DNA from: CAZSAL01 sp964604825
GTDB taxonomy: Bacteria > Elusimicrobiota > Elusimicrobia > 2-01-FULL-59-12
DNA: 64,000 nt
NCBI GenBank assembly: GCA_964604825.1
Contig: CAZSAL010000001.1
Span: 1-64,000 of the forward strand
Direction of reading: 5' to 3'
In this document: positions 9,074 to 20,500 of the stretch, piece by piece
How the letters are laid out: every line of letters starts with the position of its first letter
Position numbering within the stretch: the first letter of the stretch is position 1
The notes under the pieces: model-generated
What the model was told of the DNA's origin: nothing
Database searches by the model: none
The model's input: the letters and a program-made list of their open reading frames with translations, nothing else
Position numbers and translations under genes: made by a program

Positions 9074-9762
9074 TGAGTTCTAAAGTCAGCAGCCGTCCCA
9101 GCCATTTTTTATGGATTCTTGCCATAGCGATCACGTTTGCTGCAGTCTGGCGCCTGACGCCTCTTCACCACAGGTTGGACCTGGCCGCGCTGGTGGAATA
9201 CGGCCTGCGCTTTCGAAATTATGCCTATGCTCCAATCATTTTCATGGGAGCGTATCTGATCGCAGGCCTTGTTGTTTTTCCTCACGCCCTGATGATCTGG
9301 GCTACGGGCCTGATATTCCCGCCTCATAAGGCGATCTGGTTGTGCGAGATCGGATCACTGGTCAGCGGATTTACGAGCTACGGCATCGGGCGGCTGCTTC
9401 GAAAGGACTGGGCGCGGCGCATCGCCGGTTCGCGCCTGGAACAGATCACCCGGGCGTTGAAACGGCGCGGGGTCCTGGCGCTCGTGGTTCTGCATATATT
9501 TCCGATCGTGCCCTTCAGCGTACTGAACCTTTGCGCAGGAGTGGCGCATATTAACTCCCGGGACTTCGCAAAAGGGACGGTTCTCGGCGTGACGCCGGGC
9601 GTTCTTATTGTGTGCCTTCTCGGCTGGCGCGTGTTGAACATTATTCACCATCCCACGCCGCTTGATTTTGTTTTGATAACGGTCTTTTTGATCGCAGGAA
9701 TTTTTACTCTGCATGCCCTGCGCAAACACCTGCTCAAAGACGCCGAAGAAATCGAAGGATAA
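9070..9762 (+). CDS. TVP38/TMEM64 (VTT/DedA-type) membrane protein
   Basis: An integral inner-membrane protein of 230 residues with about five hydrophobic segments. The VTT core is visible: a re-entrant loop region FMGAYLIAGLVVFPHALMIW, then the FTSYGIGRLLRKDWARR segment and PIVPFSVLNLCAGVAHI. Relatives act in lipid scrambling or transport. A C-terminal hydrophobic helix is followed by a basic and acidic tail. It is coupled by a 4-bp overlap to the upstream DUF1259 gene. Its stop lies about 20 bp before the promoter-like element of the next gene, so it probably ends a transcription unit. Confidence 0.88.
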   Translation: MMSSKVSSRPSHFLWILAIAITFAAVWRLTPLHHRLDLAALVEYGLRFRNYAYAPIIFMGAYLIAGLVVFPHALMIWATGLIFPPHKAIWLCEIGSLVSGFTSYGIGRLLRKDWARRIAGSRLEQITRALKRRGVLALVVLHIFPIVPFSVLNLCAGVAHINSRDFAKGTVLGVTPGVLIVCLLGWRVLNIIHHPTPLDFVLITVFLIAGIFTLHALRKHLLKDAEEIEG

Positions 9763-9782
9763 GCCCCTAAAGGAGTTCCAGA

Positions 9783-9867
9783 GGGGCCCCTGTTTTTCAT
9801 GAGCCTTTCGGTACCTCATTTTTAGCCTTTCGGAGGATTGTTCCACCGGAGGGTTTACATCAATAAT
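9783..9867 (+). promoter_or_regulatory. giant-gene promoter element, copy 1
   Basis: An intergenic element shared with 14463-14546 and 22752-22835. In order: GGGGCCCC at 9783-9790; AGCCTTTCGG at 9802-9811, repeated at 9824-9833 (22 bp apart); GGATTGTTC at 9835-9843; and a -10-like CAATAAT at 9861-9867. The offsets between these blocks are the same in all three copies. TTGTTC with a 17-bp spacer would be the -35/-10 pair. The direct repeats look like an activator or repressor site. Conservation is seen directly; the promoter role is inference. Confidence 0.6.
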
Positions 9868-9874
9868 AATCAGC

Positions 9875-12800
9875 ATGAGGAAGTATCGGTCCATTATGCG
9901 TCTGGTGGCTCTCCTGTTGATCCCATGCCTGGCAGTACCGCAGGCAATGTCAGCGGGTGGTAAACCGTTCACAGCAAGCTATACATGGTCCGCCGCTTGC
10001 CCTTCGTTTAATGACCAGGCGCTCGCCTGCAACCCCGTACTTTCTTCCCGCAATCTTCTAGATGGCGTTAGAAAAATCGTCCGCCGCAGGGTAACCCGCC
10101 AGCTGATCTCAGCCGGACAGGCTCAGTTGGTTCAGCCGGTGGTCGCCGTATTCGACGTGCATGGGACCCTGCTGCAGCCGAACTGGAAAGATTCCCAGAT
10201 TCTGGCCTATCAAAAGTTGACCGGCGCTGACGACGGTGCTGCGCGTGCCTGGGTCGACGCGAATACCCTGAATCTCTCCAATGACGAACTTATTCGCCGT
10301 ATGGCTGACGCCTCGGGAAAACCGGAAGCTGAGGCGCGGAGATGGTTTAACTGGGCAAGAGAGCATATCGAGCGCAATTTCATTCCGGAACCGATACCCG
10401 GGGCGCTCGATCTGATCAAAACCCTGCACGATCGCGGGGTGCCCATCGTTATACTGAGCGGTGGAGCGCATGCTACTGTCGTCAGGCAGCTCAGCAAGGG
10501 CGGTTTTCTGAAATACATCCCGGAAAACAGGATCCTCGGCCGCGATGATGTGATGCGCTCGGTCCTGGGGGAACCGTACAGCGTCGAGCACAGGAAAAAC
10601 GCGCTGCGAAGCATCGCACGGCAGTTTCCGGGGCACCGCCTGCTGTCATTCGACGACTGGACGGACAATATTGAGACGGTCAATGAACTGGGCGGCACGA
10701 CGATCGCGATTCCTCAAGGCGAAGGAGAGGATCGCCGGACCAATGAGACGATTTTGAGAGAAAAAGGCGCGCAGTTTTTTGTTTCCGACTGGCGCGAAGC
10801 CGCCGCGAGGCTCGGGGAATGGGGCGTCCCGGATCACCAGCCGCCTGAACAAAGAATTCCCACTCTCCTCAAGCCCGTGGAAGAAATTCCAGTGATCCTT
10901 TCGACGCTTCGTCCGCATGCGCTGCCGCTTCACATGGAAATGAGCGACGACCTGAAGACCCTCACTTATTCCAGAGTCATTGACGAGAAAAATCTGATCC
11001 GCCCTGACGGAAGCCTTAATTACGGGGCGCTTCGTACTATCGCCACATTCCCCAGCCACTATCTGATGTCCCCCAGAAGGTCGATGCAGCGGGAAATCCG
11101 TTTCTGGCCGCGGATGATGATCAACCGCCTCTGGCCGAAAAAACGGCGCTACTCGACTTACCGGGGAATTACGACCTCATGGGATGGCGATGTCGACCTG
11201 GGTGTCTGGGCGGGCAACATCGATACCTATTTCATGCACAGAGGGGTGGAGGACACCGGCATTCTCAGCCACGGGAACATCCAGGTCGCGGGCGAATTGG
11301 GGACCGGCGGCGGCCACGGGTCGGTCCTGCTCGCTTCCCGCATTCCCAGCCTGAAAGAAATCTGGATCACGGATATTCTTCTCTACGCGCTGCAGACTGC
11401 GGCCCGCGGGATCGTCCCCCTGCTGAAACCGGGCGCGAAATTGCGGACCTATTGGGGACAGGGCATCCGCGGCGTCCAGGGCAACGCGGACATCATCCTG
11501 GTCAACCCGCCTTATATCCCGTCGTACCCGGGCGATCCCGCGGCGCACGACGATCCTTACCGGGGAACCGGTCTGATCCGGGAGGTTCTGGAAATCGGCA
11601 TCGAGAAATTGAATCCCAGAAATCCGGATGCCAGCATCTTCATCAATGTCAGTTCGCTGGGGATTAAAGATTTTGAACGGTATCGGGCCGAGTTTGGCGA
11701 CCGTTATATCATCGAGGAAATCGGCGAACCGCTGGAGGTCCCGCTAAAGATCGCCGCGATCAATCGGAACCGGGAATGGACCCAGTGGCTGATCGACGAA
11801 TGCGGTTTGATCTTCAAGCCTGATGCGGACCGGTTCACCGAACCCTATTACCATTCCTTGCACCTCTTCCGGATCCGGCCCAAAGATGGCGTAGCCAAAA
11901 CTCCTGAGATCGAACGTAAAGATGAAGTGGAGTCGCGCATTTATCAGGACACTGCGGCGATGGTCGAGACCTTCCAGCCGCTCCTCTCGGGTCCCGTGGA
12001 TGGGGATCTGGAGGAGATGTTCCCTGAAATTCAGGCCTATCTCACCCAAGATGCGGACACGATGAATTTTGATAGCCAGGCCGCACCCGCCGGTGCCGGC
12101 CGCAACCGGGCGATCCCTGGACACATTATCGAACGCGGATTCGGGAGGAAGCTGCTGGGCCTCGAAACGCGGGACTATGGCCTGTTCCAGGAAGGCGAAG
12201 GTCTCTCGCGTGAAGAGTTCTGGCGTCTGGCGGATTCCGTGGCGCGTCTGGCGGCCAGCCGGGTGCTCCCTCATATGAGGGCCGCGTTTCTGTATCACGA
12301 CGTTTCCAAGGCCGTTCCTGCAGACTGGAACCGGGAGTGGAGCGATATCCCGGGAATCGACTTTCAAATCCCCAACAAAGCTTCCGCCCTGATCCTCCGG
12401 AATCTGAAGACCCAGGCTTCATTTCGTCCTGGCTTATTTGAAAATATTGATCTCTTCATCCATGATCCGCGCCATGAACTCCTGAATGAATTTTTCTACC
12501 GGGTGATTGAAACGCGCGGGATTCCGGGACAATGGGTCAGAGGGGAAGTTTCGGAGGATCTGGCCGCCGAATTCACCGGCTGGATTCAAGAAAATTTCGC
12601 CGCGTTGGGTGAAGCGTTCGGCGCCGGATCTGACTCCGCGCGGACTGCGGAGCGTCTGACGGACGCGATCCGCGTGTTCAACGCCCTGGATGTGGCCAGT
12701 CTGCGCGAGGGGCTTTTGACATCGAGAATGAACGCGGAACTTGAATGCTTTTACCGTGATTTCCAGCGTGTTATCACGCCGGACGGAGAGATGTTCCCGG

Positions 12801-14443
12801 TGTCCTGGGACGGTATTCAAAAGGAACGATGGGAAGGACTCTCAACGGATGCCTCGCGGCGGACGTATTTAAAGGGTCGGTTCGGCCGCTTCCGGCGGGA
12901 ACGCCGGGAGTTTGGTGAACCGGCGGAATACATGGACAGGATTATTGATTCCCTGTCGCCTGAGGCGGCTGAAGCGCTGACGAATGAACTGGCGCATTTC
13001 CAGGGCTGGTACGTGGAAAGCGCGACGTTCGGTCTCCGTGCCGATTCTCAAGTGAAGCTGGTGGCGCTGGCCATCGCTCTCGCGCGGCGGAAAGGGCTCG
13101 ATACGTCCAAAACGTATCACATCAATTTTTTTCGCTTCATGAAAAACCTCTCTTCCGGCCGGCATCAGTTTGATCCTTATAAGACCCGCATGGTGGAAAG
13201 CGTATTACGGCGGATGAGCCTGGACGATTTACTGACCGGCCGTATGGATCTGTCCCGGTTTGACCTGGATTGCGCTCCGGAAGGCGCGGTTCCATTGCTG
13301 GGCGCCATCGAGATCGAGATGGACGGGCTGCGCGCGATCAGTTTCGATTTCCGTTTCAGCGAGCACGCCGGCCACCTCCTTGCGCTTCTCCATGATTACG
13401 AACTCACCTCCTGCGTCTTTTTCCACGATATTCTGACCAGGCTTTTGAACGTCTATGGGATCGCCAAAGACGCGTTCGACCGCGTTTCCAATGAGTTTCG
13501 CTATACCGGCAACATGAACGCGGCGATGGATGACAAAGCGCGGCTGCAGGCGCATGGGAGAGGGCCGGTTGTAGTCGATGTAGGGGCGGGAATGGCCACG
13601 CTTGAAACGTGGGAGAGGCTTAAACAGGCAGAAGGAATCGCCCGCATCGTAGCCATTGACACCTCGGAAGAAATCATCGAAAGTCTGCGTCACGGCGTCC
13701 GGCAAAAACAACTCTCCGCCGAAGTGATTCAGGGGGACGCCAATGATATCGCTGCAATTCTCCGGCGGCTGGAGATCTCTTTTGCCGATACCATCATGTA
13801 CAGTTCGATCCTGCACGAGGTGTTCAGCTCCCTGGGCCCGGACGCGGCCCGGACTCTGATGCGGGCTTCTCTGACCGCGCTGGCGCCGGGAGGGCGCCTG
13901 TTGATCCGCGACGGCATGATGCCGGAAGACGGGGAGACCGAACAGATCCTCGAATTGACCGGAATACATAATAAGGAAGCCTTCGACTATTTCATCGCGA
14001 ATTTTACTCATCGAAAGGTTTCCTGGACAGCCGTCGAAGAACACCCGGCGGAGGAACGGTGGAAAGTTCGCCTCAAACGCAAGGATGCCGCGGAATTCCT
14101 GTTCAAGCTGACCTGGTGCTACACGCCGGAGTTCAATCCCGCCGGCCTGCCGTATGAGATCCGCGAACAATATCTGCAGATGACGCGCCGCGAGTATGTC
14201 GACTTCCTGAAGGAGGTCGCCTGGGGCGAAGGGCTGACGATCAGCGAAGTGGATATACCGGCTTCGGAGCGCGAGTATCTCCAGCAGGGCTACATCGACA
14301 ACCTTAAAGGGAAAGCCCGGCTCCTCAATCTCGACGGGACCGAAGCTCCGCTTCCGAACAGCAACGGCATGATTGTGATGGAACGCTGGCCTGACCAACC
14401 CGGCGCCCCGCATCCGCCGCATGCCGTGAGGTCTGCCTCATAG
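9875..14443 (+). CDS. giant exported protein: HAD domain plus two methyltransferase domains
   Basis: 1522 residues. A signal peptide (residues 1-27, ending PQAMSAG) is followed by the family motif FNDQAL at 45-50. Residues about 88-260 are HAD-like: FDVHGTLL with D94, where the second aspartate of DxDxT is histidine, and later LSGGAHATV and SFDDWTDN. Residues about 465-600 are a SAM-dependent methyltransferase with GELGTGGGHG and NPPY at 544-547, as in PrmC- or RsmC-like enzymes. About 650-1200 is unassigned and helical. Residues about 1228-1370 are a second class I methyltransferase (VVVDVGAGMATLE, then VAIDTSEE). The extreme C-terminus is AVRSAS. The substrates are unknown. Signal peptide plus cytosolic-type enzymes is odd and is shared with the next four genes. 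Confidence 0.72.
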   Translation: MRKYRSIMRLVALLLIPCLAVPQAMSAGGKPFTASYTWSAACPSFNDQALACNPVLSSRNLLDGVRKIVRRRVTRQLISAGQAQLVQPVVAVFDVHGTLLQPNWKDSQILAYQKLTGADDGAARAWVDANTLNLSNDELIRRMADASGKPEAEARRWFNWAREHIERNFIPEPIPGALDLIKTLHDRGVPIVILSGGAHATVVRQLSKGGFLKYIPENRILGRDDVMRSVLGEPYSVEHRKNALRSIARQFPGHRLLSFDDWTDNIETVNELGGTTIAIPQGEGEDRRTNETILREKGAQFFVSDWREAAARLGEWGVPDHQPPEQRIPTLLKPVEEIPVILSTLRPHALPLHMEMSDDLKTLTYSRVIDEKNLIRPDGSLNYGALRTIATFPSHYLMSPRRSMQREIRFWPRMMINRLWPKKRRYSTYRGITTSWDGDVDLGVWAGNIDTYFMHRGVEDTGILSHGNIQVAGELGTGGGHGSVLLASRIPSLKEIWITDILLYALQTAARGIVPLLKPGAKLRTYWGQGIRGVQGNADIILVNPPYIPSYPGDPAAHDDPYRGTGLIREVLEIGIEKLNPRNPDASIFINVSSLGIKDFERYRAEFGDRYIIEEIGEPLEVPLKIAAINRNREWTQWLIDECGLIFKPDADRFTEPYYHSLHLFRIRPKDGVAKTPEIERKDEVESRIYQDTAAMVETFQPLLSGPVDGDLEEMFPEIQAYLTQDADTMNFDSQAAPAGAGRNRAIPGHIIERGFGRKLLGLETRDYGLFQEGEGLSREEFWRLADSVARLAASRVLPHMRAAFLYHDVSKAVPADWNREWSDIPGIDFQIPNKASALILRNLKTQASFRPGLFENIDLFIHDPRHELLNEFFYRVIETRGIPGQWVRGEVSEDLAAEFTGWIQENFAALGEAFGAGSDSARTAERLTDAIRVFNALDVASLREGLLTSRMNAELECFYRDFQRVITPDGEMFPVSWDGIQKERWEGLSTDASRRTYLKGRFGRFRRERREFGEPAEYMDRIIDSLSPEAAEALTNELAHFQGWYVESATFGLRADSQVKLVALAIALARRKGLDTSKTYHINFFRFMKNLSSGRHQFDPYKTRMVESVLRRMSLDDLLTGRMDLSRFDLDCAPEGAVPLLGAIEIEMDGLRAISFDFRFSEHAGHLLALLHDYELTSCVFFHDILTRLLNVYGIAKDAFDRVSNEFRYTGNMNAAMDDKARLQAHGRGPVVVDVGAGMATLETWERLKQAEGIARIVAIDTSEEIIESLRHGVRQKQLSAEVIQGDANDIAAILRRLEISFADTIMYSSILHEVFSSLGPDAARTLMRASLTALAPGGRLLIRDGMMPEDGETEQILELTGIHNKEAFDYFIANFTHRKVSWTAVEEHPAEERWKVRLKRKDAAEFLFKLTWCYTPEFNPAGLPYEIREQYLQMTRREYVDFLKEVAWGEGLTISEVDIPASEREYLQQGYIDNLKGKARLLNLDGTEAPLPNSNGMIVMERWPDQPGAPHPPHAVRSAS

Positions 14444-14462
14444 GCGCCTCCGGAGGCCGAAC

Positions 14463-14546
14463 GGGGCCCATAAAAAGGATGAGCCGTTTGGTCCCGCATT
14501 TTTAGCCTTAAGATGGATTGTTCTTTTTCCCGCCACTTGGTACTTT
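14463..14546 (+). promoter_or_regulatory. giant-gene promoter element, copy 2
   Basis: A more diverged copy of the element at 9783. GGGGCCC is at 14463-14469, AGCCGTTTGG at 14482 and AGCCTTAAGA at 14504 (again 22 bp apart), GGATTGTTC at 14515-14523, and a weak -10 TACTTT at 14541-14546, which is 17 bp after TTGTTC. The start codon of the NAD megaprotein follows at 14553. Only 7 bp separate the proposed -10 from the start, so if this is the promoter the transcript would be leaderless or nearly so. Confidence 0.5.
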
Positions 14547-14552
14547 AACCGC

Positions 14553-17500
14553 ATGCGGAAATCCTTCCGGGGCATAATGGCCTCCCTCCTTTGCCTGTCG
14601 TTGACCGTCGAGCCGGCGCTCGCCTCGGTATTTCCCGTGGGAGAGATTCCTGTCAGGCGAACGTCAAGTTCTTTCCGGATGGAAGAACAGGCGCTCTCCG
14701 TAATGGCGCTGCCTTTCCTGAAAACGTACGACCGCGTTCATGCCACCCGTCTGGTCCGTCAAACGGAACGTCTGGGAAAACCCGCGACCAAGCAATTCTT
14801 CTTTGGTGCGGCGCTGAAGGAACGGCTTCGCGAGGAACTGTACGGGGGCCAAACTGATTCCCATCTCGTCATCAACCCCGAAACGGATGCGCTCATCGTC
14901 GTAGACGCCCAGCCGACCTTCATGCCTGGAGGCGGACTCGCGGTCCCGAACGGGGATGCGATCGTGCCGCACATCCGGGATCTGATGAAACTCTTCCCGA
15001 AAGAAAACCGCTTTGCCACCAAGGACTGGCACCCTAAGGGCCACATTTCTCTCGCCAGTTCGTATGTCGGGTTGGATCCGATGACGGTCTTAACGCCGGA
15101 AGTGGTCGCCGATTGGAGCGAAGCAGGGGAGGATCGCGGAAAATATCTGGCCTCCGGCGCCCAGTTTACCGTCACTGAATTGAAAGAATATTTGGATAAG
15201 GTCGGCTTCCAGGTACTCTGGCCGGATCACGGCATTCAAAATACAGCGGAAGCGGCGCTCCATCCGTCTTTGCCCGAATCCGATTTTGCGTACGTGCAGA
15301 TTAAAGGAACGGAACCCGGAATCGATTCCTACAGCGGGTTCTATAACAATACGAAGCAGCCGACCGGGCTGGCCGATGTGCTCAAAGCGCGCGGGATCAA
15401 ACGGGTCTTCGTCGTCGGGCTCGCTCAGGATTATTGCGTGGGATGGACCGCGACGGGCGCGACCAGAAACGAGTTTGAATCCCTGGTCGTCGAAGACGCC
15501 ACCGCCTCCGTCGGATTCCCGGTGGATCAAATTCAAAAAACGCTGCTGGCCTTCCGGGATCGCGGCGTCCGGCTGATTTCCAAAACGGGACAGGTCATGC
15601 AGGCCAATGAAGGACTGCCCACGCTTCTTCTGAAAGTCGCTGCGAAGCGCTGGAAAGCTTTCCGGTCCGCGCATTCGACCGGGAAACCCGTAGAACCTGA
15701 AGCCATTCCCGAGCTGGCCGAAAAAGATCTGGTGTCCCTGACAACGGAATCGATCGAAGAAGCCCAGACCGCGTTCCAGTCGGGCGAGCAGGAAAGGACC
15801 TGGTTTGAACTAACTGCTCCCGCCGCGCCGCACGGCGGAAGCTACATTGTTTCGGCGGGAATCGAAGACGCGCTCATGGCCATCCATGAGCGGCGCATCG
15901 GCAAACCCTACATCAAGGCGCTTCGCGCGACCAGCCGGTACTCCGGCGCCTTCCTGAAGTACCTCTCGAATTTTGAATTTACCGGCGACATTCAGGCGGT
16001 TCCGGAAGGCCGCGTGGTCGCTCCCGGCGAACCGATTTTGCGCATCCGGGCGACTGCCGTGGAAAAAGCCCTCCTGCAGGATTTGCTGATGAACCGGATC
16101 GGCGGCGCCAGCGCTGTGGCCACCAAGACGGCCCGCATTGTGCAGGCCGCCGATGGGCGCCCGGTTTCAGATTATGGCCTGCGCCGTGGACCGGGAGAAG
16201 GCGCAGCCGCTGCGTCGGAGGCCACGATAATCGGGGGCGCCAGGGCTTCTTCCAATGTCCGCGTCGGAGAAACCACGGGAATTGATATTACCGGGACCAT
16301 GGCGCATCTGTTCATCACCTCCTGGCCGCCCGAGCAGGAAGCCGACGCCTTCCGCGCCTACGCCAAAGCATTCCCGGACTCCGCGATTTTTCTCGTCGAT
16401 ACCTACGACACGGAACAGGGAATCCGCAATGCCATTGTTGTCGCGAAAGAGATGGAGAGGGATGGGCACAAGTTGTACGGCATCCGGCTGGACAGCGGCG
16501 ACCTCGAGGCGCTATCCAAGCAAGCGCGGCAGATGCTGGACGACGCGGGCCTTCCTTATGTGAAGGTCGGGGCCACGAATGACCTTGATGAAGATCAGAT
16601 CACAAAGCTCCTGGACGCGGATTCTCCGATCGACTTCTTTGGCGTCGGGACCAATATGATCACCGGCGGCACGCAGGCGTCTGTGCCCCTGACTCTGGCC
16701 GCCGCTCCCGATACACGGGCGTGGCGAATCACAAAGGATGGGGAATATGTAAAGGACGTTCGGGTTCCTTCGACAGGCGTCCCGTCATTGACAGAGGACG
16801 AAACCGCGACCGAATTGCTGGCGCCCTTCTGGCAGAACGGCAAACGGGTTCGAGAATACGAGCCGCCCACCATGTCCCGGGATCTCGCGGCAGCCGATCT
16901 GGCCGCCCTGCCGCCATCCATGAAAGCTTTGCAGGACGCGGAGCCCATGACGGTCCGCGATGAAGCGGCGGCGATCCGTCCCCCGAAAGGGAAGCTTGTG
17001 TTCGCTCCGGTGCCCGTATCCGAACAGGATCACCCCGTGCCGTTCCCGGATGAGACCGTGGCGCTGGTTCTGGATACCTACCATTTGAAGATGGCGCAGG
17101 CCTTCTGGAAAGCCGGCCTGCACAAAACGCCGACGACCTTTGATTATTTCTACCGCACGCCTCCTTTTGAGAACGACCAGGTCGTGGTGTCTGGAACGAA
17201 GCTTCTTGTTGATAAGCTTCCGCATTTCAAATTTTCTCCCCGCAACATCGAATACCTGCGTTCTATCGGTAAATTTGACGAGGACTTCCTTAAATATTTG
17301 GAAGGGTATGAATTCTGCGGCGATATCGATGCCCTGCCGGAGGGCACGCTGGCCTTTGGCCACGAGCCGATCATGCGGGTCAGCGGAACGATTCTGGAAG
17401 CTGCCCTCGTGGAATCGTTCCTCCTGAGCAAAATGAATTACAACAGTCTGGTCGCGACCCGTGCGAGTATCCTCCGCAGAACCGAAACAGGTCCCCTTAT

Positions 17501-20500
17501 TGACGATTCTCTGACCGTGACCCAGGGGCTGGCCCAGCTGGAAGCGGCGCGTTCGGCGCACTTGGGAGGCGTGGACTATACCACCAATCTGGATGCTCAT
17601 GTGAAGTTCGGAATTCCTCTGGCATTCCCCGATACTCCAGGGAAGCGTCTGAAGGAAGATCCGGCCACGGGCGGCCCCAAGCTCGCTATGGGCGGGGTGT
17701 ATAAGCTCAGCGTCTGGCAGGGAATTCCGCGTCAGAAGTTGAGCCAAACGGCCGGCAAGACGTCGAATCCCGGGTTGAAGACCAGCCACGACATCACCGA
17801 TGCCGATGGGACCCGGGAAACGCCGCTGCTCGCTCTCGACGGAGAACCGTTGGAGCTGCGCATCGGTCAACAGGCCCGCCCGCGCCTCGTCCCGGCCATC
17901 CGCAAGGGCCGCCGCGTCTACGACGGCGGCAGTCTCTCCGACATTCGCGGCCGGAATGCAGATCAGCACGAGGGCCATAGCGCCCGCCTCGCTTCCCGGA
18001 CCGGCATCGAGCTTTCCGCCGGACTCCGGCGGTTGAAGCAGGCGCTGATCGATCTGGCTCATCTGGAACGCACCCCGCCCGAAGACCGGGGCGTGCGGAT
18101 CGCCCTGGCGCAGGTCAATGTGACCATCGGCGATTTCAAGGGCGTGGCGCAGAAGGCCCGTATGCGAATCGTGGAAGCCGAACAAAAAAAGACGGATCTT
18201 CTTATTTTCCAGGAAACCCTGCTTACCGGCTATCCCGCTGGAGATGAATGGTTTAACCCTGAATTCCAGGCGGCGCAGGACCGGGCGCTGAAGGATGTTG
18301 TGGATTCCACGCGCGGCAAAGACCTCACCGTTGTCCTCGGCGCGGTCGAGACACAGCCCGACGGCTCGCTCATGAACGCGGCTCACGTCATTCGCGATGG
18401 GCAGATCGTTAAGACGGTCTATAAGCATCACTTGGCTACGGGCGAAGTTTACAACGATCCAAGGCAGTTCAAGCGCGGTCCTTCTCCGGCGGAAGCCATG
18501 AAACTGCATCCGCCCCGAGAAGGCGATCCTGGAGGGAACCTCATCGAAGTCAAGGGAGTAAAATTCGGCATCTGCATCTGTGAAGACATGTGGCAGGAGC
18601 ACGTCAATATCGTCCGGGAGCTGAAAGAGCAGGGCGCGACCGATATCATCAGTATCAACGGGTCGCACTATTACGGCGGCGAAGTCCAGGTTCTCCGCGG
18701 CGATGATCCGTCCTTTGACCCCGAAAGTGATTTTGAAGTGCTGGGCGCGCGCGTGCGGTTCCGCGGATCGAAGGTCAATGTACGCAAAGATCTCCTTCAG
18801 CAGCGCTCCTATGAGCACGGCGTCAATATTTTCTACACGAACGGGGCCGCCGGCCAGGATCAGATCGTGCTCGATGGGCACGGCATGGTTTACAACGCCC
18901 AGGGCGAGATGGTGGCGTCCGGGCGGCATTTCGACGAGGATTTGTTCCTGGTGGAACGGGGCAAGGACGGTCGGGTTACTGCGGTGGATGACGAGACCGT
19001 GCGGGGACATTTGCCGCTGTCGTCTATTGATCAGGCCTATGAAGCTACGGTCGTAGGTCTGGCGGATTACCTGCGCAAATCAGGCATGAAGCGCGTGGTG
19101 ATCGGGCTCAGCGGCGGCGTGGACTCCTCCGTGTCGGCGGCGGTCGCGGTGGACGCCATGGCGCGCCTGGGGCTTCCGAGGACGAACGTGATCGGGATAT
19201 CCATGCCCAGCAAATTTTCCTCCCGCGGCAGCAAGGACGACGCGCGGGTCCTCGCCGAGTCCCTCGGCATCAGTTATCAGTCCGTGACCATCCGCTGGCT
19301 CTTTGTCCTGGCGCTGATGCAGTTCGGGCGGTTGTTGAACCGGCTGCTGCAGACTCTGAGCGACCTCCCGGGCCGGGGATCAAAGAACTGGACGCTCGCG
19401 CTGGAAAATATCCAGCCCCGGATGCGCGCCATGATCCTGTTTTTCGTCGCCAACCTGTATGGGGAATCGCTCGTGCTGTCCTGCTCCAACGACACGGAAA
19501 TGCGGCGGGGGTACTCGACGCTGGGCGGAGATATCGAAGGCGGCTACGCGCCGCTGGCGAACGTGAACAAGCTTCTGGTTTACATGTTCGGCATCCATCG
19601 CAACCGGCAGGTGCGGCAGGGCCGCAAAACGGGGCTCATTCCGCAGGCGGTTTTTGACAAGGCGCCTTCCGCGGAACTTAAACCCGGCCAGACGGACGAA
19701 ACCGCTTTTGGCTTTCCCTATTACCTTCTTGTGGGCCTGGATCAGGTCCTGCAGCGGGAACGCGGGAATCTGACGGAAGTCATCCGCCAGCGCAACAAAA
19801 TCGACGTCAACGGCGAACTCTCGGATGAACGGTTCGCACGGTTGATCTTCAATTCGCTGACCGCATACATCTTTACGGAACATAAGCGCCGGCAGGGCGC
19901 TCCCGGAGCCGTAGTCACGGCCCGGTCCCATTCGTACGGCGACCAGCGGCCGATCGCCGTGGCCAATTACCATGATTACGACGATATCCTCCGCCGCGTC
20001 AAGGAGGCCCGAACCCTGGGATTCCTGCGTGAACCGCGGCAACTGGCCCTGGCCAGCGACGGCGGTCCGATCCGCTTTACGCTGGACCGGTTTGCCGACG
20101 GTGAAATCAATATCGTGAACCTGGATTCGAAACGAACCGCGGATCGCGAGGTGACGCTGCGTCACGGGCTGTCTTCGTCCGATGATGTGGTGGAAATCCT
20201 CCTGATTCTGGAAAATCTGAGTTATTACAAGGCCCGCCGGATCAATCTGGAACTCGAGCGTTGGCGTCCGGAGACGCATGCCGACCAACAGCTCCTGCGG
20301 CTCTTCCGCTCGTTTGCCGACGGAATCCGCCTGGAAGAACAGGGCGGCGCGATGATGCCATACGACGTGACGCCGGCCCGCCGGGCCGCCCATCTTCTGC
20401 CCGTTCCCGGTGTTCCCTCCACCTTGCTCTATATGCAGGACCGGCTGGCGACGGTCGCGGCAGAGGTGGTTGACAGGGGCGGAGCGGATACTGCCAAAAA

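Noticed and set aside
16785..19010. A 741-codon open frame on the minus strand across the NAD megaprotein, and a similar 865-codon frame at 28877-31474
   Set aside because: They lie opposite confidently assigned domains, have no recognisable motifs, and arise from the strong GC bias of the real genes.
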